Source of the DNA: Thermoanaerobaculia bacterium
GTDB lineage: Bacteria; Acidobacteriota; Thermoanaerobaculia; Thermoanaerobaculales; Sulfomarinibacteraceae
Length of the DNA: 34,598 nt
Assembly: GCA_027067575.1 (NCBI GenBank)
Contig: JAMOVQ010000114.1
Location: 1-34,598 of the forward strand
Reading direction: 5' to 3'
How positions within the stretch are numbered: position 1 is the first letter of the stretch; the number at the start of each line of letters is the position of its first letter. A program made the position numbers and the translations under genes. Below are positions 16,683-25,512 of this stretch, piece by piece. Under the pieces are notes generated by a model. That model was given only the letters and a program-made list of their open reading frames with translations. It did not search any database and had not been told where the DNA came from.

Positions 16683-18107
16683 TCACCCAGAGGTGAAGAG
16701 CCTGTCCGCCAGTGCGGAGCGGAGGAACCCGTCCGGATCGAGCCTGGCCTTGAGGCGGAGGAACCGGTCCAGCTCGCCGCCGGGGAAGCTGGCCCGGTAC
16801 AGCTCGCCGGGCAGCGCGGCGTCCTTCGCCGGGTAGAACCGTCCCCCCGCCTCGACGGTCAGTTCCCCGAGCCGCCGCACGAGCTTCCACAGCCGCCGGC
16901 GGCTCCCCGCGATGACCGGGAAGTCGAGGGCGAGGGAGTACCCGTCCACCCCGTGACTCAGGAGGAACGGGTCCGGGCGGTGCCGCTTCAGGACCGCCAG
17001 GAAGGAGGGCAGCCCCGCCCTGCGGCACGCCTCGAGCTGGGCGGCGAACACGTCGTGCGCGCGGCCGGTCGGGACGAACGACTGGTGCTGGATCATCCCG
17101 CCCGGACGGTAGATCCGCTTCCAGCCCGGAACGGAGTCCAGCAGGAAGGAGAACTCCGCCAGTGTCTGGCGGTACCGTGCGTCCTCCCCCACCGTGGCGC
17201 CGAGCCGGTACTTGACCGCGTTGACCGTCCGCATCCCCGGCCGGTTCGTGAGCGGCTTCAACGCCCGCCACACCACGCTCCGCGGGACGATCCCCAGGAG
17301 GGTGTCGGGAAGGTCCTGCCGCTCCGCGCGGAGCGTCTGGGCCGGCTCCGGATCCTCGCCCGGCTCCAGGTGGCGGGCCAGGTGGACGAGACCCCGCCCG
17401 AGCCGGCGTCCCCCCGGAAAGGCGTCGATCCACCCCACCAGGTACTCCCACCGCCCGAGGCCGTCCTCGAGCAGGCGGAGCATCCCCTCCAGGTCCGGCG
17501 CCGAGACCGCCTCGACCTCCACGAGCCCCGAGGCCACCCGCTTCATCGCGAGCCGTGCCCTGACCACGATACCGAGCTGGCCGAACGACCCCGGCACGGC
17601 GTAATAGAGTTCCGGGTCGCTCTTCGGCGACACGGTGGTGACGGCGCCGTCGGCGGTCATCAGGTCGAGCTCCAGACAGTGCTCCCCGATGGGGCCCCGC
17701 CGCCACGCGTTCTTCCCGTGCCCGTTCGCAGCGAGGACCCCACCGACGGTAGGCACCATGGTCCCAGTGACCACGGGAGGCCACCACCCGTCACCGAGGA
17801 CGTACCGCCACAGGTCGGCGACCGGGACGCCTGGCTCGACGTCGACGATCCCCGTCTCGGGATCCCATGCCAGTACCCGCCGCATCCTGCTCGTGTCCAG
17901 GACGATGCCCTCGGCAACGATCGCCGCATCGCCGTAGCTGCACCCCGCCCCGCGGGGGACCACGGGCACGCCCCGCTCCGCGGCGAGCTCCAGCACCCGG
18001 CGGACGCCGTCGAGGGTCGAGGGCCGGAAGACGTAGCCGGCCGCGCCGACGGCCATCCCCCACCCCTCCACCCACTCCAGGCGATCCATCGGGAGCGGCC
18101 CGGTCAC
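16683..18107 (-). CDS. FAD-binding oxidoreductase, DprE1-like
   Basis: VPRGAGCSYGDAAIV, GTMVPTVGGVLAANGHGKNAWRRGPIGEHCLELDLMTADG, C-terminal YPAKDAALPGELYRASFP...DPDGFLRSALADRL. Confidence 0.8.
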   Translation of the reverse strand: MTGPLPMDRLEWVEGWGMAVGAAGYVFRPSTLDGVRRVLELAAERGVPVVPRGAGCSYGDAAIVAEGIVLDTSRMRRVLAWDPETGIVDVEPGVPVADLWRYVLGDGWWPPVVTGTMVPTVGGVLAANGHGKNAWRRGPIGEHCLELDLMTADGAVTTVSPKSDPELYYAVPGSFGQLGIVVRARLAMKRVASGLVEVEAVSAPDLEGMLRLLEDGLGRWEYLVGWIDAFPGGRRLGRGLVHLARHLEPGEDPEPAQTLRAERQDLPDTLLGIVPRSVVWRALKPLTNRPGMRTVNAVKYRLGATVGEDARYRQTLAEFSFLLDSVPGWKRIYRPGGMIQHQSFVPTGRAHDVFAAQLEACRRAGLPSFLAVLKRHRPDPFLLSHGVDGYSLALDFPVIAGSRRRLWKLVRRLGELTVEAGGRFYPAKDAALPGELYRASFPGGELDRFLRLKARLDPDGFLRSALADRLFTSG

Positions 18108-18111
18108 GGCC

Positions 18112-18861
18112 TCACACCCTGAGGTGGCGGAAGATCCGGGAGGGGATCGCCCGGACGACCCAGCTGACCAGCCGCCACCGCGCCGGGACGTACGCCGTCA
18201 CGACGCCACGCCTCGCCTTCTTCAGGATGATCTCCGCCGCGCGCTCACGGGAGACGACCCAGAACAGGCCCGGCAGCCCCTCCGTCATCGCCGTCGCCAC
18301 GAACCCGGGCTTGATGGTCACGACACGGGCGCCGGTCCGGGCGATCCGGTTCCGGATCGCCTCGAGGTAGGTGTGGAGCCCGGCCTTCGAGGTGTTGTAC
18401 GCCGGCGCACCGACCCGGCCGCGGTCCCCGGCGATGGAGCCGATACCGACGATGGTCCCCCGCCCCAGCCGCCCGAACCGCGCCGCCGCGGGGTTGAGCC
18501 AGGCGACGGCGCCGAGCAGGTTGACCTCGAGGACCTCCACGTCCTTCTCCGTGTCGTACTCGGCAAACGCCACCCGGTGCGAGATCCCGGCCGCGTAGAC
18601 CACGAGGTCCAGGCCACCGAGCCACCGGCAGATCTCCTCGAAGAGGCCCGGGACTTCCCCGCGGTTCCGGACGTCGTGGACCCAGCCGCGGACCCGCTCC
18701 TCCCCGCCCTCGTTGAGTGCGGTCTCCAGCGCCTCCAGCCGTTCGGTCCGGCGCGCCACGAGCGCCACCCGGCATCCATCCGCCGCGAGCCTGCGGGCCA
18801 GCGCCTCGCCGATCCCCGACGAGGCCCCGACGATCAGCGCTCTCTCGAACCGTCGCGCCAT
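18112..18861 (-). CDS. Short-chain dehydrogenase/reductase, DprE2-like
   Basis: ALIVGASSGIGEALARRLA, YAAGIS, YNTSKAGLHTYLEA; C-terminal basic/hydrophobic tail RWRLVSWVVRAIPSRIFRHLRV; start at MARRFERAL. Confidence 0.85.
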   Translation of the reverse strand: MARRFERALIVGASSGIGEALARRLAADGCRVALVARRTERLEALETALNEGGEERVRGWVHDVRNRGEVPGLFEEICRWLGGLDLVVYAAGISHRVAFAEYDTEKDVEVLEVNLLGAVAWLNPAAARFGRLGRGTIVGIGSIAGDRGRVGAPAYNTSKAGLHTYLEAIRNRIARTGARVVTIKPGFVATAMTEGLPGLFWVVSRERAAEIILKKARRGVVTAYVPARWRLVSWVVRAIPSRIFRHLRV

Positions 18862-19062
18862 CACCACCTCCGCACGCCCACTCTGCCACGAAACCCCGCC
18901 CCGTGGAACCCCCGGCTCTTCCGAATATGGGGCACTCCCCATCGGAGCGGGCCACGAACGGCGAACCGGGACACCGCTTCGCTCGTCCCTGGGTGGGCGG
19001 CCGCCGAGACAAGCTGGGGATGCTCCCTTCCTGGTTGGCCGGAGCGACCTCGGGAGTGAGGG

Positions 19063-22000
19063 TCAGGCGATCCCGAGGCGATCCATGTGGTACAGGAGTG
19101 TCTGGCGCGAGATGCCGAGCTCCCGCGCAGCCGCGGAACGGTTGCCCCCGGCACGTTCCAGCGCCTCGACGATCAGCTGGCGCCTGAGCGTGTTCACAGC
19201 GTCCTCCCACCGCCGCGGTCCGATCCTCTCGGTGGCCGGCGGGAGGGGCAGGTGCTCCGGCCGGACGACACCGCCCCGCGCCCGCGTCATAGCCACGGCC
19301 ACCGTGTGGGCCAGCTCGCGGACGTTGCCCTCCCACGGGTGGTTCCGGAGCCGCCCGAGGGCCGCAGCGCTCCAACGTGCGGGAAGCACTTCCCCGCCGG
19401 CGATGAGCCGGGCCGCCAGTGTCTCCACGAGCTCCGAAAGGTCCTCCAGCCGGTCGCGGAGCGGCGGAATCCGGACGGTCACCGTGGCCAGCCGGTAGTA
19501 CAGGTCCCTCCGGAACCGGCCCTCGGCCATCATCTGTTCCAGGTCGCGGTGGGTCGCCGAGACTACCCGGACGTCGATCCGGCGGGCCCGGGTCGAACCA
19601 ACGGGCCGGACCTCCCCGGTCTCCAGGAACCGCAGGAGCTTCGCCTGGAAGCGGGGGTCGAGCTCCCCGATCTCATCGAGAAACAGCGTCCCGCCGTCGG
19701 CTGCCGCCACGAGACCCCGGCGTGCCTCCGCACCCGTAAAGGCGCCTTTCGCCGAGCCGAACAGCTCGCTTTCAAGAAGGTTCTCTGGAACCGCCGCCAC
19801 GTTCACGGGCACGAACCGCCCGGACCGTCCCGAGATTCTGTGAAGCGCCCGGGCGGCCAGCTCCTTGCCCGTCCCGGTCTCCCCGTGGACGAGAACCGGG
19901 AGCCGGGTCGGCCCCAGCTCGAGCAGATCTCTCCGGACGGCCTCCATGGCCTCACTCGATCCCACGAGACCCGTCGGGTCCCCCTTGCCCGCTCCAGTGA
20001 TCCCGGCGGACGCCATCACACTCCCGGCGAGAAGCTGACCGAGAAGCCTCCAGACCGGCCCCTCCGGCGTCCCGCCACCGAGGGAGACCAGGGTCAAGCC
20101 GCCGAGCTCCGCCTTCGATCCGGCCGCGCCCTCGCCAAGCCGGATTGTCCCGCCGGGGAACCGCACCTCCACGCCGGTGGCTCCCAGGACCGCGAGCAGT
20201 TGACGGCCAAGCGGTTCCGGGATTCCCTCGAACGTCCCGTTCTCCCCAATCCACGCAAGCGCCTCGAACGCCCCAACCCCAGCCCCCAAACGCGCGGCCA
20301 GTACCGAGGTCCACCCGTCCATTCCGGCGGCTTCAAGGGTGCCCCGGGCCGCCGCGGTCACTGCCGGATCGAACCGGATCGCGGGAGGAAGGAGCCGGCC
20401 CGCCAGCGCCAGGCCCAGAGCCTCCCGACGTACCCGTCCAGCCTCGCGGAGCAGCGAGACGTCCACGCGGCCCGATCGCGCCGAACGGACCAGCGCGGCG
20501 GCCAGGCAAACGCCCCAGCCATCCGGACCCCTGGAACGGGATCCCGTCTGGCCCGAGACAGCGTCGGCCAGCTCAAGCCAGCCCCTTCCCTCGGAGCCTC
20601 CCTCCTCGAGGTGCCGCCGTGCCTCCTCGAGCCGGCCGTCGAGAAGCGCCAACGCCCCGTCGAGGAATCGGACCGCCTCCCGGAGGCCGGCAGTCGCCTC
20701 CGGCGGATCGACGGCCTCCCGAAGGCGCGCACACTCCTCCAGCTGCCCCCGGGCCAGGGCGAGCCGGGCCCGTTCCGCCACCGCGAACGGATCCCGTTCC
20801 TCGGGATCGAGGGCGTCCAGACGCTCCCCCACCCTCTCCAGCCGCAACTCGTCCAGGTCGGCAACTCCCAGGTCAAACGCCGCCACGGCCGCCCGCCCCG
20901 GAAGTCCCGACGCTTCCAGCCGCCGGAGCGCCGCCAAGTGGGCGCGAGCCGCGGCGGCCCGGCGCTCCAGCAGCAGCTCGATACAGCCGAGGTCGAGCAA
21001 GACGAGGCCGAACCGGCCAGGCCCCATGGCCGACGGGGCCGACGCCAGCGCCGCGAGCGCACGCCGCGCGGCCCGGTACCGGCCGCGGGCGCGCTCGAGG
21101 AACGCCACCTGGTGGAGCCACTCCATCCGGAGGTACGAGTTCTCTCCGGCAAGCTCCCGGCCCTCCCGCCCACGGAACCGTTCCGGGGCCTCGATGGCGA
21201 GCTGCCGGAGTCCGGCCAGACACCGGGCGGTGCCCTCCAGCACTCCAGATGCCCGAACCGCCATCGCCACCCAGGGGCCGGGGGCCCTTCCCGTACGGAC
21301 GGAGCGCTGCCACGCCACCAGCGCGGCCATCGCCGCGGCGAGGGGCGCCTCGTCCATCCCATCCTCTTCCGGCTGATCCGGCAGGTCGCCGTCGATCGCC
21401 CGGAGCCACAACAGAACCTGCTCCGCGCCGCCACCCTGTTCTTCCCCCAGCGCCCGGCGGGCGCCGGCTGCGTCGGCCTCGAGCAGGCAGCCCTGGGCGT
21501 GGAGAAGCGCCACTTCCCTGCCGAGCGCTCCCGGCCGCACACCGCCGAGAAGCGACTGGATCTCCTGCCCGCACAGGGAACCGAGCCGGTCCGCGAGCCA
21601 GTCCCGCAACGGTCCGGACTCTCCCGCGAGCGCCCGGTGGAGCGTCGCGCGGGGATCGTCCGGGGCGTACAGCGCGGCCACATCCCGGTGCCGGGGGTCC
21701 GGCTCCATCGGGGCCGGCGTCGTCAGACGCCACCGCTCCCGGAAGCGGACGATGACGCCCTCGGCGGCGAGCCTCTCCAGCACATCACGGCCGCGGCCCG
21801 CCGCGGGCAGCAGGTACGCCTCCGGAAGACCGTCCCGGTCGAGCCGGAGCAGGTCGAGGACGGGTTCAGCCGTCCCGGCGGCGGACGCCTCCACGATCCG
21901 CCACCGCTGCCGCGCCGCTCCGGCCACGCCCCGGGCCACGGCTGCCGGCAGGAGCTCCTTCCCGAGCCCGAGCCGGACGGCGACGGAGGCCGTATCCCGC

Positions 22001-22827
22001 GGATCACCGCCCGCGGTCACCAGTCCCCCCGGCCTCGCCGCGGGCGGCACCCCGGGGGCCTCCTCCCAGCCAGGAGGCAGCACGCCGACCACCACCGACG
22101 CGCACCCGGGCTGCGCCGCCCACCTTTGGGCGGCCGCCATGTCCGCATCCTGCACCACCCCGGCCGTAACGAGCACGCCCGTGGCCTCCACCGCGGGCCG
22201 CGGCACGGTGTCGTCCTCCTCGATCCCTGCCACGAGGCACCACGAACCGGAGCCGTCCGAGGCGATCCGGCGGGACAGCTCCTGACCCAGACGAACGGCC
22301 AAGGCGGCGGAGGAAACCCGCCAGCAGGCGAGCTCGCCCTCCTCGGGCCGGGGGAGCGGCCGTGCGGCCACCCCCCAAAGCGCCGCGGAGACGGCGTCGG
22401 GCAGCGGTGGGCCGAGCCGGTCCAGGAGCGGTTCGAGCCACGCCTCAAGCCCGCGGCGCCCCCCGACCGGAGACCAGGGTGCGACGTGACAGCAGCGCTG
22501 CACCGCCTCCACCCACGCGGCGCACGCCGCCTCGAACCGATCGTGCCCGCCGCCGATCCAGCGGAGGAGTGCGAACAGCGGCACGGGCCCGCGCCCCAGG
22601 CTCGCCCGCGCGGGACCGCCGTCCGGAGGGATGCCGGCCGCACGGGCGGCCGCGACGGTGGGCCAGAGGTCCGCCTCGAGCAGCACGGCGCCCGTGGCGA
22701 GGAGCCGGGCGGCCGTCTCGAGCCGGCGCCGCCGGGACCATCCGGCCGGAAGTGGCCGCAGGATGCGCCATCCTCCAGGTCCTGGGACCGCCGGATGCTC
22801 GACCACGGCAGGTGGCGCCGGTCTCAC
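19063..22827 (-). CDS. Large (~1254 aa) sigma-54-dependent activator with long helical/TPR-like N-terminal region
   Basis: VLVHGETGTGKELAARALH, ELFGSAKGAFTGAEARRG, GGTLFLDEIGELDPRFQAKLLRFLE, Fis-type HTH GNRSAAARELGISRQTLLYHMDRLGI; GTG start overlaps the aroA stop (GTGA). Confidence 0.9.
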   Translation of the reverse strand: MRPAPPAVVEHPAVPGPGGWRILRPLPAGWSRRRRLETAARLLATGAVLLEADLWPTVAAARAAGIPPDGGPARASLGRGPVPLFALLRWIGGGHDRFEAACAAWVEAVQRCCHVAPWSPVGGRRGLEAWLEPLLDRLGPPLPDAVSAALWGVAARPLPRPEEGELACWRVSSAALAVRLGQELSRRIASDGSGSWCLVAGIEEDDTVPRPAVEATGVLVTAGVVQDADMAAAQRWAAQPGCASVVVGVLPPGWEEAPGVPPAARPGGLVTAGGDPRDTASVAVRLGLGKELLPAAVARGVAGAARQRWRIVEASAAGTAEPVLDLLRLDRDGLPEAYLLPAAGRGRDVLERLAAEGVIVRFRERWRLTTPAPMEPDPRHRDVAALYAPDDPRATLHRALAGESGPLRDWLADRLGSLCGQEIQSLLGGVRPGALGREVALLHAQGCLLEADAAGARRALGEEQGGGAEQVLLWLRAIDGDLPDQPEEDGMDEAPLAAAMAALVAWQRSVRTGRAPGPWVAMAVRASGVLEGTARCLAGLRQLAIEAPERFRGREGRELAGENSYLRMEWLHQVAFLERARGRYRAARRALAALASAPSAMGPGRFGLVLLDLGCIELLLERRAAAARAHLAALRRLEASGLPGRAAVAAFDLGVADLDELRLERVGERLDALDPEERDPFAVAERARLALARGQLEECARLREAVDPPEATAGLREAVRFLDGALALLDGRLEEARRHLEEGGSEGRGWLELADAVSGQTGSRSRGPDGWGVCLAAALVRSARSGRVDVSLLREAGRVRREALGLALAGRLLPPAIRFDPAVTAAARGTLEAAGMDGWTSVLAARLGAGVGAFEALAWIGENGTFEGIPEPLGRQLLAVLGATGVEVRFPGGTIRLGEGAAGSKAELGGLTLVSLGGGTPEGPVWRLLGQLLAGSVMASAGITGAGKGDPTGLVGSSEAMEAVRRDLLELGPTRLPVLVHGETGTGKELAARALHRISGRSGRFVPVNVAAVPENLLESELFGSAKGAFTGAEARRGLVAAADGGTLFLDEIGELDPRFQAKLLRFLETGEVRPVGSTRARRIDVRVVSATHRDLEQMMAEGRFRRDLYYRLATVTVRIPPLRDRLEDLSELVETLAARLIAGGEVLPARWSAAALGRLRNHPWEGNVRELAHTVAVAMTRARGGVVRPEHLPLPPATERIGPRRWEDAVNTLRRQLIVEALERAGGNRSAAARELGISRQTLLYHMDRLGIA

Positions 22828-24119
22828 CGGACGAGGCGTCCCCAGTCCCGCCAGAACTCCGGGTACGACTTGGCGACGCACCCCGGATCGTCGAGGAGGA
22901 GCGGCCCGGTCCCGAGCGCCGCCACCGCCATCGCCATGGCGATCCGGTGGTCCGCCGCGGCCGTCACCGCAACATCGCGGCTGCCGCCGCGGGGCAGCGG
23001 CTTCCGCACGACCATGGTCTCGCCGTCGGTCCCGACCTCGGCCCCGAGCCGCCCAAGGTTCCCAACCATGACGGCCAGCCGGTCCGACTCCTTGTGCCGC
23101 AGCGCGCCGAGCCCGCGGAGCACCGACCCTGCCGGCACCGAGGCCGCCACCACCGCAAGGGCCGGGAACAGATCCGGGGCATCCGAGAGGTCCGCCTCGA
23201 ACGCCACGGTGGCCGGTCCCTCGACCGAGACGCCCGACGCCCCCGACGTCACGTGGCATCCCGCCCGCGCGAGAATCCCCGTGAGGCAGCGGTCGCCTTG
23301 AGCGCTCCCCGGCGCGACGTTCGCGACGGTCACACGGCCCCCGGCCACCGCAGCGGCCGCCAGGGGAAACGCCGCTGCCGACCAATCGCCCTCGACGGTG
23401 TACGAAACGGGCTCGAGCCTGCCCGGCCTGACCCGCCACCGTCGCCCGGCCGCATCCACCGCCACAAAGCCGCCGAACGCCTCGAGCACCGCCCGCGTCA
23501 GCTCGAGGTAGGGTCGCGACGGGATGGGGCCCTCGAGCTGGAGGTCGAGACCGTCCCGCATCCCCGGGGCCGCAAGGAGCAGCGCCGAGACGAACTGCGA
23601 GGAGACCCCGGGGTTCAGCGCCAGCGGGCCGCCGTCGAGCCGCTTCCCGCGGATCCGCACCGGGAGCGCCCCGTCGCCCGTCTGCACGTCGGCTCCAAGC
23701 TCCCGGAGCGCGCCGAGCAGCGGACCCATGGGGCGTTCGCGGAGACGGGGGGTCCCGTCCACCACCGTCTCCCCCGTCACCGTCGCGGCCAGCGCCAGCA
23801 GGAACCGCGCGCCCGTGCCCGAGTTACCGAGGAACACGTGCGCGGCGCGGCATGGCGCCTCCCGCTCCCCCACCGTGACGACGTTTCCCCGCCACGCCAC
23901 CGGCCACCCCATCTCCGCCAGCGCCGCGGCGAGCAGGCGCGTATCCTCGCAGTCGAGCGGGTGGACGACCCGCCCCCCACCGGCCACGGCCGCGGCGACG
24001 AGCGCCCGGTTCGTCAGGCTCTTGGACGGCGGGACGCGGACCGTTCCCTCCACCGCGTTGCGCGGACCGGGGAGGCGGATGCCGGGCGACGGTCTCTCGT
24101 GCTGGGTTTCCACGGGCAC
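22824..24119 (-). CDS. aroA: 3-phosphoshikimate 1-carboxyvinyltransferase (EPSP synthase)
   Basis: VRVPPSKSLTNRALVAAA, LGNSGTGARFLLALAA, GDWSAAAFPLAAA, LRHKESDRLAVM, DHRIAMAMAVA; start assigned to a GTG downstream of repeat copy C. Confidence 0.95.
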   Translation of the reverse strand: MPVETQHERPSPGIRLPGPRNAVEGTVRVPPSKSLTNRALVAAAVAGGGRVVHPLDCEDTRLLAAALAEMGWPVAWRGNVVTVGEREAPCRAAHVFLGNSGTGARFLLALAATVTGETVVDGTPRLRERPMGPLLGALRELGADVQTGDGALPVRIRGKRLDGGPLALNPGVSSQFVSALLLAAPGMRDGLDLQLEGPIPSRPYLELTRAVLEAFGGFVAVDAAGRRWRVRPGRLEPVSYTVEGDWSAAAFPLAAAAVAGGRVTVANVAPGSAQGDRCLTGILARAGCHVTSGASGVSVEGPATVAFEADLSDAPDLFPALAVVAASVPAGSVLRGLGALRHKESDRLAVMVGNLGRLGAEVGTDGETMVVRKPLPRGGSRDVAVTAAADHRIAMAMAVAALGTGPLLLDDPGCVAKSYPEFWRDWGRLVR

Positions 24120-24177
24120 GTCCGTGACACCATTGTTCCGTACCTCCCCTGAAGCGTCAAGAATCTCTGCACCCGCA

Positions 24178-24308
24178 AACGCAGCGGCGCCGCAGGCGGC
24201 GCCAGCGCGTCGCACGGGCGACCCGGGGGGAGCTCGCTCTCACCGGGACGCACGGGCGAGGCGCGCAGCCCGCGCGAAGCGGGGGGGCCGGCCGCCGGTT
24301 CGCCCTAC
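24178..24308 (+). repeat. Dispersed intergenic repeat, copy C (5' end degenerate or truncated)
   Basis: GCAGCGGCGCCGCAGGCGGCGCCAGCGCGTCGC...GGGGGGAGCTCGCTCTCACCGGGACGCACGGGCGAGGCGCGCAGCCCGCGCGAAGCGGGGGGGCCGGCCGCCGGTTCG matches copies A and B. Confidence 0.9.
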
Positions 24309-24464
24309 GACCGAGCCGAATGACGAGTGGGGGACGTTGATTCTTCGATGGCACCGGTACGCTCCTGGGAGGTTCGGGGGCATGGGAGGCTCCGCAGGGA
24401 TCGGCCGGACGTCGATGCTCTGGGGCCCGGAGGAGCCTCGGGGCAGCGCAGGGAGATGGTGGCA

Positions 24465-24494
24465 TTGCCGTTCGCGCCGGGGACCGGATAGGAT
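24465..24494 (+). promoter_or_regulatory. Putative promoter TTGCCG-N18-TAGGAT, leaderless context
   Basis: TAGGAT at 24489-24494 ends 6 nt before the GTG start at 24501; no Shine-Dalgarno. Confidence 0.45.
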
Positions 24495-24500
24495 CGCACG

Positions 24501-25496
24501 GTGCGGATCTCCCTCGTCGTCGTCGGCTGGCACAGCGCGCCGTGGATCGAGCGTCTCCTTCCCACGGCGGCGGAGGCCGACGAGATCGTGGTGGTGGACC
24601 ACTCGGAGGACGGGGCCGAGGCGGCACGGCTCCGGGAGCTGCCGCTGACCCGGCTCGTCCTCCAGGCGAACCGCGGGTACGGCGCGGGCCTCAACCGTGG
24701 CGCCCGGGAGGCGGCAGGCGACGTGCTCGTCCTGGCGAACCCCGACGTGCGGTTCGCCGAGGGCACCATCGGCCGCCTCGCAGCGCTCGCGACCCGCCCC
24801 GGGGTCGGCGCCGCAGGACCGGCGATCCTCTGGACCCCGGAACGTCCCTGGCAGCTTCCCCACTCCGCCCACCACACCTGGGTCCGCGAGCTTCTCGCCG
24901 CCCGCCTCCCCGCCCTGGCCCGTCGCGTCTACCTCCGGCAGATGGACCGCGCCTGGAAGGCGGCCGTGCCCGCCGCCGTCCCGGTTCTCGGCGGCGCCGT
25001 GATCGTCACCACACGCGCCGTCTTCGAGGCCAGCGGCGGGTTCGACGAGCGGTTCTTCCTGTTCTTCGAGGAGAACGACTGGTGTCTGCGGGTCCGGCGC
25101 GCCGGTGGCCGGCTCCTCGTGGATCCCGGCGCAGCCGTGTACCACGAGTGGGGGCACGCCATCGGGGACGCCGCGGCGGCCCACCACGCCCGCTCCCTGG
25201 ACCGCTACCGGCGGCTCCACCTCCCACGCGCCTGGGTCGCCCGCCACCCGACCCCGCCAGCCGTCCGGGAGCCGCGACTACGCGAGGGCTCCGGGCCCGG
25301 CTGCGAGGCCGGGGACGAGCTGCTGCTCGTCACCTCGGCCCGGTGCGATCCTGCCGCGCGCCTCGTGGCGCGCTCGTCCACGGAAGACGTGGCCTCCCTC
25401 CTTCCCGAGTCGATCCATCCGGGCCGGTTCATGGTCGTCCGGCGCCGGGGTTCCTTCGAGCGGCTGAGGACCGTGGAGATCCCGGCGAGGGACTGA
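24501..25496 (+). CDS. Glycosyltransferase family 2 protein
   Basis: RISLVVVGWHSAPWIERLLP, IVVVDHSEDG, LQANRGYGAGLNRGAREAAGDVLVLANPDVRF, GGFDERFFLFFEENDWCLRVRRAG. Confidence 0.9.
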   Translation: MRISLVVVGWHSAPWIERLLPTAAEADEIVVVDHSEDGAEAARLRELPLTRLVLQANRGYGAGLNRGAREAAGDVLVLANPDVRFAEGTIGRLAALATRPGVGAAGPAILWTPERPWQLPHSAHHTWVRELLAARLPALARRVYLRQMDRAWKAAVPAAVPVLGGAVIVTTRAVFEASGGFDERFFLFFEENDWCLRVRRAGGRLLVDPGAAVYHEWGHAIGDAAAAHHARSLDRYRRLHLPRAWVARHPTPPAVREPRLREGSGPGCEAGDELLLVTSARCDPAARLVARSSTEDVASLLPESIHPGRFMVVRRRGSFERLRTVEIPARD

Positions 25497-25498
25497 GG

Positions 25499-25504
25499 TA
25501 CAAT
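25499..25504 (+). promoter_or_regulatory. Putative -10 element TACAAT, 8 nt from GTG start (leaderless context)
   Basis: GAGGTACAATCCGCCCCCGTG. Confidence 0.4.
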
Positions 25505-25512
25505 CCGCCCCC

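Noticed and set aside
19087-23301. 1404-aa + strand ORF
   Set aside because: Antisense of the sigma-54 activator and aroA; low-complexity Arg/Pro/Gly composition and no motifs.
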